Shown: one piece after another, positions 16,672 to 24,295 of the stretch
How the letters are laid out: each line of letters begins with the position of its first letter
Numbering within the stretch: the first letter of the stretch is position 1
NCBI GenBank assembly: GCA_043813895.1
Contig: JBDRKQ010000095.1
Span: forward strand, 1-44,149
DNA from: CAZTAR01 sp043813895
GTDB taxonomy: Bacteria; Planctomycetota; Phycisphaerae; UBA1845; UTPLA1
DNA: 44,149 nt
Direction of reading: 5' to 3'
Made by a program: the position numbers and the translations under genes
The notes under the pieces: model-generated
What the model saw: the letters and a program-made list of their open reading frames with translations, nothing else
Database searches by the model: none
Told to the model about the DNA's origin: nothing

Positions 16672-16703
16672 TGCGGGACGGGCGTACGGTGAAGGTCTAA
16701 TGG

Positions 16704-16738
16704 CACAAGCCCACGGGATTGCGATCCGTGGGCTTGTG
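16704..16738 (+). terminator. Strong hairpin terminator
   Basis: A perfect 13-bp stem cacaagcccacgg (16704-16716) / ccgtgggcttgtg (16726-16738) with a 9-nt loop, followed by a U-containing tgtgtgtctt. It lies between the convergent VKOR fusion gene and the lipoprotein gene ending at 16791, and may serve both. Confidence 0.75.
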
Positions 16739-16790
16739 TGTGTGTCTTCTATCTCTTCGTGCGTCGAGAAGACGGACAAGACACGCGAAA

Positions 16791-17369
16791 CTAGCCTTCT
16801 GTCGCCTTCATTAGCACTTCGAAAGCCGTCGTGATCTTCGCCTCGATCAGTCGCGTCTTGGCGACTGTCTCGTCCGGTGTCGCCTGCTCACCGACGACGC
16901 TGGGCATCGTCACCTTATCCGCAGCCGCACGGGCCGACGTTGCCGCCTTTTGGGCTTCGTCCTCAGTCTTGAAACCGAATGCAGCCAAACGGTATGGCAT
17001 CGGCTTGTCCGCGTCGTGCTTGATCGTGAGCACATCCGCGTAGTACTCTTCAAGCACCTTCAAGCGAGCAGTCTGCGCCTCCTCGAGGTTCTTGCACTTC
17101 TTTCCGGCGACGACATACGCGATCTTCGACGGATCCCCCTTTGCCAGCCGCTGGGCGGATTCCATGCAGCAGGTCAGTTGGCCGTCAACCAGGAAACCGA
17201 TTCTCGGCAGGTCAACGCCGGCATAGCGGACTCGGTCGCCATCGCAGGTGACGTCGCTGCTGCACATGGCGCTCTTGGTCTTCTCGCCCTGAGCGACCTC
17301 GCTGCAGCCGGTGATGAGCAGCAAGGGGCACAGCAGGCCGACGATCGCCCGCGATACGATGTTTGACAT
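16791..17369 (-). CDS. Cysteine-rich lipoprotein of unknown function
   Basis: A 192-residue lipoprotein. The start at 17369 (MSNIVSRAIVGLLCPLLL) gives a canonical signal peptide with lipobox ITGC. The mature part contains six further cysteines, including MCSSDVTC, a TCCMES pair and GKKCKN. Its C-terminal half is helical and charged (FKTEDEAQKAATSARAAADK). Two similar motifs, RIGFLVDGQL and IAYVVAGKKC, suggest an internal repeat. I do not recognise a named family. It is convergent with the VKOR-DsbA fusion and transcribed in the same direction as the next Cys-rich lipoprotein 294 nt upstream, so a thiol or metal-related envelope role is plausible but unproven. Confidence 0.7.
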   Translation of the reverse strand: MSNIVSRAIVGLLCPLLLITGCSEVAQGEKTKSAMCSSDVTCDGDRVRYAGVDLPRIGFLVDGQLTCCMESAQRLAKGDPSKIAYVVAGKKCKNLEEAQTARLKVLEEYYADVLTIKHDADKPMPYRLAAFGFKTEDEAQKAATSARAAADKVTMPSVVGEQATPDETVAKTRLIEAKITTAFEVLMKATEG

Positions 17370-17619
17370 TACCTGTCCACGATTCCCATTCCTGGCGTCT
17401 CTCATCGCGATTGTTCTCCGTGTTCGTCCTTCCAGGGTTTCTCTTACTTACAAGACCTTCGGTGAGAATTCTACCAAGGCAAGCTGCTCCGTACAAGCGA
17501 ACCGACCTCTTCCGCAGTGGATCGAGTCCGCCACAGTTTCGGCGGGGCGCTCCGGAGCCGGGAAATGTGGCGTCGCTCCCGCGCGGCCGACGTGCGCGCG
17601 GAGACACGCTTCAGTCGTT

Positions 17620-17647
17620 CACGTCGGCCACAGGCGGCCGACGCTAC
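17620..17647. repeat. Family B right half-element
   Basis: cacgtcggccacaggcggcc followed by gacgctac, matching the right end of the 73-bp element at 21914-21986. A degenerate left half may extend back to about 17580. It sits just beyond the stop of the lipoprotein gene at 17664. Confidence 0.65.
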
Positions 17648-17663
17648 GCTCGCTCGATGTTCG

Positions 17664-18077
17664 TTACTCCGACAGCTTAAAGCTCGTCGCGACGAAGACA
17701 TTGCCCTTGATCTTGCCGGAGACCACGGCCTTCTTGCTTACGCCGCAGAGGCCTGAGGTGTGGGCGTTCACGTCTGAGCCTTCGACAAGGTACGGCTTGC
17801 CGTCGATCTTCACGGCGAGCTTGCAGCCTGTGACGCCCGCCATCTTGAAGATGCACATGCCGCAGCCGGCTTCGACCTCTCGGTCCGTTATTGCGGCGAT
17901 CTTGGCCGGTTCGACGGGCGCGGCAGTCTTGGCAGGCTTCGCGACGTTGGCGGGCTTCGCAGCTGGTGTAGGTTCGGCGGCGCTCGGTGGAGCGGATTCC
18001 TTATCCTGGGCCTTGCAGCCGACAAACCCGACAAGGAGCAGCATCGAGAGACTGAGTTGTAGGTATCCCTTGGACAT
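17664..18077 (-). CDS. Cysteine-rich lipoprotein, resembles DUF6370 family
   Basis: A 137-residue lipoprotein with an excellent ribosome-binding site (aaggaggt) before the ATG at 18077, signal peptide MSKGYLQLSLSMLLLVGFVGC, and an Ala/Pro-rich linker of about 50 residues. The compact C-terminal domain reads CGMCIFKMAGVTGCKLAVKI, then GKPYLVEGS, SGLCGVSKKAVVSGKI and VATSFKL. That CxxC-x8-C...C arrangement resembles DUF6370 as I remember it, a small exported domain of unknown function in Planctomycetota and Bacteroidota. Four cysteines in the mature domain suggest disulfides or metal binding; the neighbouring VKOR-DsbA fusion could supply the disulfides. Function is unassigned. Confidence 0.75.
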   Translation of the reverse strand: MSKGYLQLSLSMLLLVGFVGCKAQDKESAPPSAAEPTPAAKPANVAKPAKTAAPVEPAKIAAITDREVEAGCGMCIFKMAGVTGCKLAVKIDGKPYLVEGSDVNAHTSGLCGVSKKAVVSGKIKGNVFVATSFKLSE

Positions 18078-18141
18078 AAGGGCACCTCCTTTCGTGGGGG
18101 ACATTGTATCCAGAGAGGCGGGAAAGAGTAGCGTGTCAGAT

Positions 18142-18256
18142 CCGAGCCCCAAGCGCGAGCGCGGGGTCTTCACGGGAAAACCGCAGGTCTTCGGACCCGC
18201 TCGCTTGCGCTCGGGGCTCGGATTGGCGGACCCGCTCGCTTGCGCTCGGGGCTCGG
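18142..18256. repeat. Family D repeats, one inverted and two direct copies
   Basis: An inverted copy (18142-18168, ccgagccccaagcgcgagcg...) faces two direct copies with a 35-bp period (18193-18221 and 18228-18256, ggacccgctcgcttgcgctc...). The inverted pair could form a long stem around about 24 nt. It occupies the shared upstream region of the divergent lipoprotein and murI genes (18078-18378). Confidence 0.75.
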
Positions 18257-18378
18257 TTGGGCCTGCTCTCACGTCAGGAATGCAGTTTTGAGCAACGGGC
18301 ACGTTCTCGATATCATGTTGAGGCCGTCTGCAACGGGAGGACCCGCGCAGACAAAGACATTGCCAGGGAAGGATCGCG

Positions 18379-19221
18379 ATGGCAGGTGACGCACGATGCG
18401 TTGGCGTTTTCGATTCGGGCATTGGCGGCCTGACGGTCGTGCGAGAGCTTCGCCGTCGTCTGCCCGGCGAGAATATTGTGTACTTCGGTGACACCGCGCG
18501 AGTTCCCTACGGGATCAAGAGCTCGGAAACGGTCACGCGGTTCGCACGAGAAGACTGCGATTTTCTGCTGCGGTTCGACCCGAAGATGATCGTCGTCGCG
18601 TGCAACACCGCGAGCGCGGCGGCGTTGCCCGAGTTGAAGGACAGCCTGCCGGTGGCAACCTGCGGCGTGGTGGAGCCGGGCGCGAAAGAGGCGGTGCGCC
18701 TGGCGCGCGGCGGGACGATTGCGGTCATCGCGACGGAGGCGACGATCGCGTCGGACGCGTATCGTCGGGCGATGAAGCAATACGATCCGCAGGCCCGCGT
18801 TGTGCAAAAGCCGTGCCCGCTGTTCGTGCCGCTGGTCGAGGAGGGCCGGCCTTGCGAAGATGGGATCGTGAAAGCGGTCGTTCGCGATTACCTCGATCCG
18901 ATTGTCCGTTTGGATCCGAGTGTGATCGTGCTGGGCTGTACGCATTACCCATTGTTGAAGCAGGCGATTGCCGCAATGGCCGGCCCGAAGATCGCGCTCG
19001 TGGATTCCGGCGAGCAGACCGCCCTGGTGGTGGTCGAGAAGTTGCGAGCCCGGGACGCGCTGGCGGATGGGACGTCGGGGGGAGGGCTGCACTGCTATGT
19101 GAGCGACAATCCGCAAAGATTCCGTGAGTTGGGGCAACGGTTTCTCGATCATCCGATCGTGGACGTGACGTGGATATCTCCGGAGCAGTTCTTTTCGAGT
19201 GATGTTACGACTGCCGCATAG
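18379..19221 (+). CDS. murI: Glutamate racemase
   Basis: A 280-residue cytosolic enzyme that makes D-glutamate for peptidoglycan. Hallmarks are present: VFDSGIGGLTVVREL at the N-terminus, YFGDTARVPYG, the first catalytic cysteine in VACNTAS (C75), and the second in LGCTHYPLL (about C195). Length matches the family. Its presence fits peptidoglycan synthesis in Planctomycetota. It is a single gene with no obvious operon partner, and its upstream region contains the family D repeat cluster. A ggaaggatcg sequence precedes the start. Confidence 0.96.
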   Translation: MAGDARCVGVFDSGIGGLTVVRELRRRLPGENIVYFGDTARVPYGIKSSETVTRFAREDCDFLLRFDPKMIVVACNTASAAALPELKDSLPVATCGVVEPGAKEAVRLARGGTIAVIATEATIASDAYRRAMKQYDPQARVVQKPCPLFVPLVEEGRPCEDGIVKAVVRDYLDPIVRLDPSVIVLGCTHYPLLKQAIAAMAGPKIALVDSGEQTALVVVEKLRARDALADGTSGGGLHCYVSDNPQRFRELGQRFLDHPIVDVTWISPEQFFSSDVTTAA

Positions 19222-19224
19222 AGC

Positions 19225-19297
19225 GAGGGACCAAGGGATCGAGGGACCAAGGGATCGAGGGATCAAGGGATTGAGGGGCTGAGGGATTGAGGGATCG
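19225..19297. repeat. 16-bp degenerate tandem repeat
   Basis: Units of the type ccaagggatcgaggga repeat about four times directly after the murI stop, with increasing divergence (tcaagggattgagggg, tgagggattgaggg). A related tract (agggactgagggattgag) is near 31226-31246, ahead of the GT-C gene. Confidence 0.7.
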
Positions 19298-19363
19298 ACG
19301 GCAACAACTTTGGCCGCAACCTAGGTGTGGCACAGGCGTCCCGGTGGTGGTTTCTCTGGGTGT

Positions 19364-19443
19364 GTGCCACTGGCAGCTTGCTGCCAGTGCGATCTTGCGC
19401 GCGATTACGCACAAAACACTGGCGGGCAAGCCGCCAGTGGCAC
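19364..19443. repeat. Family C element, paired palindromes in inverted orientation
   Basis: Two perfect hairpins, cactggcagc/gctgccagtg (19368-19389) and cactggcgg/ccgccagtg (19417-19439), are bracketed by gtgccactggc and gccagtggcac. The layout of two inverted REP-like hairpins matches REPIN elements. It ends 8 nt before the start codon of the next gene. Confidence 0.75.
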
Positions 19444-19451
19444 CCGGTGCG

Positions 19452-20201
19452 ATGCTGTCGGCATTGCTTGCATTGGTCGTGCTGGCGGGGTGCTCATCCT
19501 CCAATCACCGCTGGTCTCTGAAGCGCCGGAGCAGTCAGGCGTGGCTCGATATGGCGTTGGAAGCGCCGACGCCGGACGAGCGTCGCAAGGGCGTGGTCGG
19601 TCTGGCGGAAAGCAACGACGCGACAAGCTCCTGGGCGATGCAGGTTTTCGACACTGTCGCCCGGACGGATACGGACCCGATGGTGCGTCGCGCTGCGATT
19701 CGGGCGATGTGTGGTGCGGCGGACTCGAGTTGTGTCCCAACGGCGTTGAAGTTGCTGAAGAGTTCGGACGAGCGACTGGGCGACGTTCGGCCCGCGCCGG
19801 GTCCGGTGCGGTGTGAAGCGGCAAAGCTCCTCCAAGTGATCGTGCGCGACTATGCCTTCGAGGAGTCACAGCGTCAGGAGATTGTGGAGGCCCTGCTGGA
19901 TCGGCTTGAGCGGGATCAGGATCGCGGCGTGCGCCTGACCACCGTCGACATGCTTGGCTACTTCACACAGCGCCCGATTCCATCGGTATTGGTGGAGGTG
20001 CTGGAATCCGAGGACGATTTCGCGTTGCAGCATGCCGCGGAGGACTCGCTGATCGTCCTGACCGGCACCACGCATCACCACGACCCGGCGGCCTGGCGTC
20101 GCTGGCTGAGGGAGACGGCCGACCCGTTCGAGCACGCGGGGGAATTGCCCGAAGAGATGGCGCCGCAGGAGCGTAAGTCTTGGTGGCGTTTCGGGAAGTA
20201 G
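19452..20201 (+). CDS. HEAT-repeat lipoprotein
   Basis: A 249-residue exported protein. MLSALLALVVLAGC is a short but clean lipoprotein signal with lipobox LAGC, which decides the start; the Met codons further upstream lie inside a dispersed repeat. The mature part is alpha-helical with HEAT-like repeats (PMVRRAAIRAMCGAA, RGVRLTTVDMLGYF, FALQHAAEDSLIVLTG) and a basic C-terminus WWRFGK. HEAT lipoproteins usually scaffold envelope complexes; no partner is evident. There is no good ribosome-binding site, because the repeat element occupies its position. Confidence 0.75.
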   Translation: MLSALLALVVLAGCSSSNHRWSLKRRSSQAWLDMALEAPTPDERRKGVVGLAESNDATSSWAMQVFDTVARTDTDPMVRRAAIRAMCGAADSSCVPTALKLLKSSDERLGDVRPAPGPVRCEAAKLLQVIVRDYAFEESQRQEIVEALLDRLERDQDRGVRLTTVDMLGYFTQRPIPSVLVEVLESEDDFALQHAAEDSLIVLTGTTHHHDPAAWRRWLRETADPFEHAGELPEEMAPQERKSWWRFGK

Positions 20202-20336
20202 ATGCGTCAAGAGGCACCGTTCAGGCGCACCCCGGGGGGGGGAAGCGCGTGAGTTAGGCGTGTCGGGATCGTTCAGCTGATTGTGGCGTGGCTGCCATCA
20301 CGGTACTTCCCCACCGACGGCGATCGAGGGTTCATT

Positions 20337-21473
20337 ATGCTTATCCGGAAGAGCTCCATTGTGGCGTTGTCTGTTGTTTCGTCTTGGCTGGTGTTGCAGT
20401 CTTCGGACCGGTGTGCGGCACAACCGCCCTTGCAGGCGTCGTTCGCAATCCAGCCCGAGGACGATCTTCCGGAGAAGCAGGACGAAAAGTCGGGCAAGAC
20501 AATCAAGCGGCGCGCCAAGTCCGCGAGCCCTGAAGTCATGGAGATCCGCAGCCAGGCGAGGCGGCTCAAGCGGTTCATCAAGGAGGATTGGCCCCGACGG
20601 TTTTTGAAGGCGGCGAGGTCCTTGCCGGACATCGGCCCGCGGACGTTGTACTACGACCAGGCGAAGCAAGAGGTCTACTCCGAGACCGAGGCCGAATCAC
20701 TCGACGCCGAACATCGGGCGAAGCTGACGAAGCGCACGCGCGACGGTGCGTTTTATTACAAAACAAAGCACGGCACGCCGCTGGCCTATTCCCGAGCATT
20801 TGATGTCCTGGCAGCCGAGGGTTTCGAGGTTCGCAGCGGCACGAAGATACTGGACTACGGCTATGGTTCGATCGGCCAGTTGAGGATGTTGGCCGGCCTG
20901 GGCGCAGAGGCGGTCGGGATCGAAGTGGATCCCGAGCTGCGCGCGCTGTACAGCTATCCGGGCGACCAAGGAGCGGTCAAGGGCGCCGAGGGGGTCGTCG
21001 GGTCCGTCCGGTTGGTGCACGGCTTTTTCCCCGCCGACGACGAAGTAAGACGGTCCGTGGGAACGGGCTATGACCTGTTCATGTCGAAGAACGTCCTGAA
21101 GAACGGGTACGTCCACCCGGCGAGGCAGGTGGAGAAGCGGAAGCTGCTGGACCTCGGCGTCCCGGAAGAGGAGTACGTTCAGACGCTCTTCGATATGCTC
21201 AACCCCGGCGGGTATGTGCTGATCTACAACATCTGCCCACCGGAGGCCGCACCGGACGAGCCGTACATTCCCTGGGCGGACGGGCGGTCCCCCTTCACGA
21301 AGGTGCAGTACGAGTCGGCGGGATTTCGCGTGCTTGTGTTCGACCGGGTTGACACCGAGGCGACACGGGAGATGGCCCACCTGCTCGGCTGGGATGAGGG
21401 GCCATACGCATCGGTGATGGAGGCCGGCCTGTTCGCCTGGTACACGATCGTCAAAAAGCCGGACGACAAGTAG
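20337..21473 (+). CDS. Exported SAM-methyltransferase-like protein
   Basis: A 378-residue protein starting with a signal peptide (MLIRKSSIVALSVVSSWLVL...CAAQ), chosen over the upstream Met at 20283 for that reason. After a charged linker (about 35-85), the body resembles a class I methyltransferase: ILDYGYGSIGQLRMLAGLG then AVGIEVD (about 171-200), a long GYDLFMSKNVLKNGYVHP strand/helix, and LFDMLNPGGYVLIYNICPP. The usual GxGxG is YGYGSIG. SAM is not normally available outside the cytoplasm, so either the signal is misread, the fold binds another ligand, or the protein is a non-catalytic relative. No family name is offered. Confidence 0.65.
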   Translation: MLIRKSSIVALSVVSSWLVLQSSDRCAAQPPLQASFAIQPEDDLPEKQDEKSGKTIKRRAKSASPEVMEIRSQARRLKRFIKEDWPRRFLKAARSLPDIGPRTLYYDQAKQEVYSETEAESLDAEHRAKLTKRTRDGAFYYKTKHGTPLAYSRAFDVLAAEGFEVRSGTKILDYGYGSIGQLRMLAGLGAEAVGIEVDPELRALYSYPGDQGAVKGAEGVVGSVRLVHGFFPADDEVRRSVGTGYDLFMSKNVLKNGYVHPARQVEKRKLLDLGVPEEEYVQTLFDMLNPGGYVLIYNICPPEAAPDEPYIPWADGRSPFTKVQYESAGFRVLVFDRVDTEATREMAHLLGWDEGPYASVMEAGLFAWYTIVKKPDDK

Positions 21474-21480
21474 CGTTGCG

Positions 21481-21489
21481 TGCTACAAT
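21481..21489 (+). promoter_or_regulatory. Extended -10 promoter, TGC-TACAAT
   Basis: TGCTACAAT ends 11 nt before the ATG at 21501, implying a leader of only a few nucleotides. Similar TGCTA-type boxes occur at 22830-22838 and 25352-25360. Confidence 0.5.
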
Positions 21490-21500
21490 GCCCGCCAGTC

Positions 21501-21887
21501 ATGCGAAGCCGAATCACAATCGTTTGCATCATGCTCCTGCCCGTGTCAGGCTGCGGCGTGTTTGACGTGCGGCAGCAGGCGGACGCGGCGGTCGAGGCCT
21601 GGCGACTGCGGACGGGCGAGACGGACCCGTGCAGGATCGATGCCATGCAACATTGCGTCGCCGCTTCCGCAACTGCTGCGTCGTGCGGGCATGACTGTGC
21701 GCTGCTGCTCGGCCTGCTGCTGGAGTTGCAGCAGGAAGACGGCGATCCGATGGACCTGAATAACAACGCCGCCGGCGCGGGATGCGCTGCCGCCATCGGT
21801 GACGAACCGGGCGACGCCGTTGATTGCTGCGAGGCCCTGCTCAACGCGGACCCGCCGATGTTGCAGTTGGACGGGCGCTGCGAGTGA
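21501..21887 (+). CDS. Small cysteine-rich lipoprotein, DUF6973-like pattern
   Basis: A 128-residue lipoprotein: signal MRSRITIVCIMLLPVSGC with lipobox VSGC. The mature domain has IDAMQHCVAASATAASCGHDCA and later PMDLNNNAAGAGCAAAIG. This recalls the D-A-x-x-H...MD-x-x-NN-x-x-G arrangement I associate with DUF6973-type proteins, though with more cysteines. Eight Cys follow the lipid-modified one. The catalytic or binding role is unknown. It follows the exported methyltransferase-like gene by 27 nt but appears to have its own -10 box. Confidence 0.6.
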   Translation: MRSRITIVCIMLLPVSGCGVFDVRQQADAAVEAWRLRTGETDPCRIDAMQHCVAASATAASCGHDCALLLGLLLELQQEDGDPMDLNNNAAGAGCAAAIGDEPGDAVDCCEALLNADPPMLQLDGRCE

Positions 21888-21913
21888 CCTGGTGGAGCAG
21901 CTTTGGTTCTTCC

Positions 21914-21986
21914 GTAGCGGCCGACGCCCCGGTCGGCCGTGGGAAACAACTTGTGTTCCTCGTCGGCCACGGGGGGCCGACGCTAC
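21914..21986. repeat. Family B complete 73-bp element
   Basis: Begins gtagcggccgacgcc and ends ggccgacgctac, with internal ggtcggccgtgggaa and tcgtcggccac arms, so it can fold into two hairpins in inverted orientation. A second complete copy of exactly the same length is at 36035-36107. Partial copies are at 12697-12746, 17620-17647 and 33331-33359. Confidence 0.85.
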
Positions 21987-22027
21987 TGCTGCCGTCGGCG
22001 GCGGGGAGGCGACGCTGCACTTGTTGT

Positions 22028-22140
22028 CCGTCCCCCACCCCTGAAGGGATGGGTGACCCCCTGAAGGGATGGGTGACCCGCGGGAGGGATGGGGCACCCG
22101 CGGGAGGGATGGGGCGCCCACGGGAGGGATGAGGCGCCCA
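22028..22140. repeat. Family E repeat expanded into five 20-bp tandem units
   Basis: The family E head (ccgtcccccacccctgaag) is followed by five exact-period 20-bp units (22041, 22061, 22081, 22101, 22121). The first two read ctgaagggatgggtgacccc-like; the last three read cgggagggatggggc-like. A partial sixth unit merges into the ribosome-binding site of the gene at 22155. Single copies are at 32554-32587 (inverted) and 33224-33257. Confidence 0.88.
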
Positions 22141-22154
22141 CGCCGGAGGTTTGC

Positions 22155-22778
22155 ATGTCTCGATTGCTGGTGCGTTTGCTGCTCGCGGTGATTCTGCTGC
22201 ACACCATTCCGCTTATCTACATTTTCGCCTTCTATCTGCTGGATCGTGCCTTCTCATGGGGCTACACCTCCGCATTCTACGGGGCGGATGCCGTTGCCGG
22301 TCTGTTGCTCGTCACAGGCTGGGTGCTCGTCTGGCGCCGCCAGGTCGTCTGGACGCCAAGGCGGTACTTCATGACCTTGATCGCGATCGCCTGGTCGATC
22401 GTACCCGCCTTCATTCTCGGCGGGATCGTCGTTTATCTTAGTCCCGGCTACTTTGACGAATTGGCGATCGTCGTGGGCGGGTTGTGCTGGGCGTCTGCTT
22501 GGTTGGCGAGTACCGTCCTGATCTGGCGAGAGACGGCGACGGAACGGCTTCGCCGCGCGGGCAGCGTTGCCGATGCGGTCATCGCCTGTCCGGCGTGCGG
22601 CTACAACCTCACAGGCTTGCATCAGACGCGCTGCCCGGAGTGTGGAGCGCAGTACACGCTGGACGAACTCTTCAGCATCCTGCGCGAACGAGCGAGCGAT
22701 CTGGAAAGTGAACAGATCGAACCCCGCAAGCCACCGCTCGCGGAAGCGGTGTTATCGCAAGGGCCACGCCGGGCATAG
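22155..22778 (+). CDS. Membrane protein with planctomycete-type zinc ribbon
   Basis: A 207-residue protein: four predicted transmembrane segments (about 5-28, 40-60, 72-95, 103-123) followed by a cytosolic tail with CPACGYNLTGLHQTRCPECG (about 146-165). This CPxCGYxLxGL...CPECG rubredoxin-like zinc ribbon is highly typical of Planctomycetota proteins of unknown function. The C-terminal 40 residues are charged and probably disordered. ggaggt at 22145-22150 decides the start; the preceding 100 bp is the tandem array. Role unknown; zinc ribbons of this kind may mediate protein or nucleic-acid contacts. Confidence 0.8.
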   Translation: MSRLLVRLLLAVILLHTIPLIYIFAFYLLDRAFSWGYTSAFYGADAVAGLLLVTGWVLVWRRQVVWTPRRYFMTLIAIAWSIVPAFILGGIVVYLSPGYFDELAIVVGGLCWASAWLASTVLIWRETATERLRRAGSVADAVIACPACGYNLTGLHQTRCPECGAQYTLDELFSILRERASDLESEQIEPRKPPLAEAVLSQGPRRA

Positions 22779-22829
22779 CAGCGCCAGCGCGGTGGGGCGC
22801 GGTGTGCGCTTCGCGAGTCGGTCGTTTTC

Positions 22830-22838
22830 TGCTAGCAT
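22830..22838 (+). promoter_or_regulatory. Possible extended -10 promoter, TGC-TAGCAT
   Basis: Positioned 27 nt before the beta-CASP gene start; same TGCTA core as 21481 and 25352. Confidence 0.35.
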
Positions 22839-22865
22839 GGTCTGCTCGATGGAGTGCGAATACGT

Positions 22866-24266
22866 ATGAGAATCCAGTTTCTTGGCGCGACGAAACAGGT
22901 TACGGGGTCCCGGTATTTTCTCGATGCCGGCGGCTTGCGGCTGCTCGTTGATTGCGGGATGTACCAGGAGCGTGCGCACCTGGGCCGCAATTGGGAGCCG
23001 TCTCCGATTGCGCCCGACTCCATCGACTGCCTCTTGCTCACGCACGCCCATCTGGATCATTGCGGTCTGGTGCCGAGGCTGGTCGGCAACGGGTTCGACA
23101 GGCCGATTCTCACGACCGCGGCATCAAAGGACCTGGCGGAGATTGTCCTGCGGGATGCCGGTCGGATTCAGGAGGAGGATGCCAAGTTCAAGCTGCAACG
23201 ACATCAGCATGAGAATCGCACGGGGCCGCACCCCGTGACGCCGCTTTACACATCCGCGGAGGTGGAGCAGGCGTTGCCGCTGTTTGAGAGCGTGCCGTAC
23301 AACAAGCCCAAGGCGTTGAACGAGAATGTGAGCGTGACCTACCACGATGCCGGCCACATCCTCGGCTCGGCGATGCTGGAGATCACCGTCCGCGAAGGCG
23401 GCAAGACGCGGACCGTGATCTTTTCCGGCGACATCGGCGAATGGGACAAGCCCATCATCCGCGACCCGTCCGTGTTTGATCAAGCCGATTATGTCGTGAT
23501 GGAATCCACGTACGGCGGGCGAAATCACGGAGACGACCGGCCCGTCGAGGACCAACTGTGCGACGTCATTAATGAGACCGTCCGGCGCGGGGGCAACGTC
23601 ATCATCCCGACATTCGCGGTGGAGCGGGCCCAGGAGTTGATGTTCTACATTGGCAGGTTGCTGGAAGCGGATCGCATCCCGCACCTGTTGGTGTTCCTGG
23701 ACAGCCCGATGGCCGTGGATGTCACGCACGTGTTCAGACGCCATCGAGAGTGCATGGACGCCGAATCGCTGGACATCATCGAATCCGGCCAGTCGTTGAT
23801 GAGGTTTCCCGGCATGAAGCTCGTCCGCGAGACCGGCGAATCGAAGGCGATCAACCGTATCAAGGGATCGTGCATCATCATGGCCGGTTCGGGGATGTGT
23901 ACCGCGGGCCGCATCAAGCATCACCTCGTGCAGCACATCTCCCGCCCCGAGAGCACGATCCTCTTCGTTGGCTACCAGGCGTATGGGACTCTTGGCAGGC
24001 AGATTGTCGATGGCGCCGAGAAGGTGCGGATTCACGGTTCAAAGCGCCGCGTCAAGGCCGCCATCGCGCAAATCCATGGCCTCTCCGCACACGCCGGCCA
24101 GGACGGCCTGCTCCGCTGGATCGGCAACCTGAAACAACCACCCCGTCGGGTCTTCCTCACGCATGGCGAGGAGGAATCAGCCGAGACCCTGGCGGGCCTG
24201 ATCCGTTCCAAGCTGGGCTTTGAAGTCGAAGTGCCGAACTACCAGGACGAAGTGCTACTCGATTAG
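22866..24266 (+). CDS. Metallo-beta-lactamase/beta-CASP RNase-like protein
   Basis: A 466-residue cytosolic nuclease-type protein. The MBL signature THAHLDHCG lies at about residues 58-66, with further metal-ligand motifs: HILGSAM, FSGDIG and a distal ESTYGGRNH. The beta-CASP part includes VIIPTFAVERAQELM, LDSPMAVDVT, IIMAGSGMCTAGRIKHHL, VGYQAYGTLGRQI, HGLSAHAGQDGLLRWI and a final LTHGEEESAETL. These match the YsgA/CPSF73-like RNA-processing group found in many bacteria. It likely acts as an RNA endo- or 5'-exonuclease. An alternative GTG start at 22854 would add four residues. It is convergent with the basic exported protein gene. Confidence 0.9.
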   Translation: MRIQFLGATKQVTGSRYFLDAGGLRLLVDCGMYQERAHLGRNWEPSPIAPDSIDCLLLTHAHLDHCGLVPRLVGNGFDRPILTTAASKDLAEIVLRDAGRIQEEDAKFKLQRHQHENRTGPHPVTPLYTSAEVEQALPLFESVPYNKPKALNENVSVTYHDAGHILGSAMLEITVREGGKTRTVIFSGDIGEWDKPIIRDPSVFDQADYVVMESTYGGRNHGDDRPVEDQLCDVINETVRRGGNVIIPTFAVERAQELMFYIGRLLEADRIPHLLVFLDSPMAVDVTHVFRRHRECMDAESLDIIESGQSLMRFPGMKLVRETGESKAINRIKGSCIIMAGSGMCTAGRIKHHLVQHISRPESTILFVGYQAYGTLGRQIVDGAEKVRIHGSKRRVKAAIAQIHGLSAHAGQDGLLRWIGNLKQPPRRVFLTHGEEESAETLAGLIRSKLGFEVEVPNYQDEVLLD

Positions 24267-24271
24267 CAGCG

Positions 24272-24285
24272 TGCGTCTTGACGCA
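24272..24285. repeat. Family A short hairpin between convergent genes
   Basis: tgcgtc-tt-gacgca followed by tcttt. It lies between the stops of two convergent genes and may act as a bidirectional terminator. It shares the core of the 1453-1504 palindrome. Confidence 0.5.
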
Positions 24286-24295
24286 TCTTTCCAGC

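Noticed and set aside
14650..18077. Defence or toxin-antitoxin system around the fusion protein
   Set aside because: All motifs fit disulfide chemistry and lipoproteins; no nuclease, kinase or antitoxin features.
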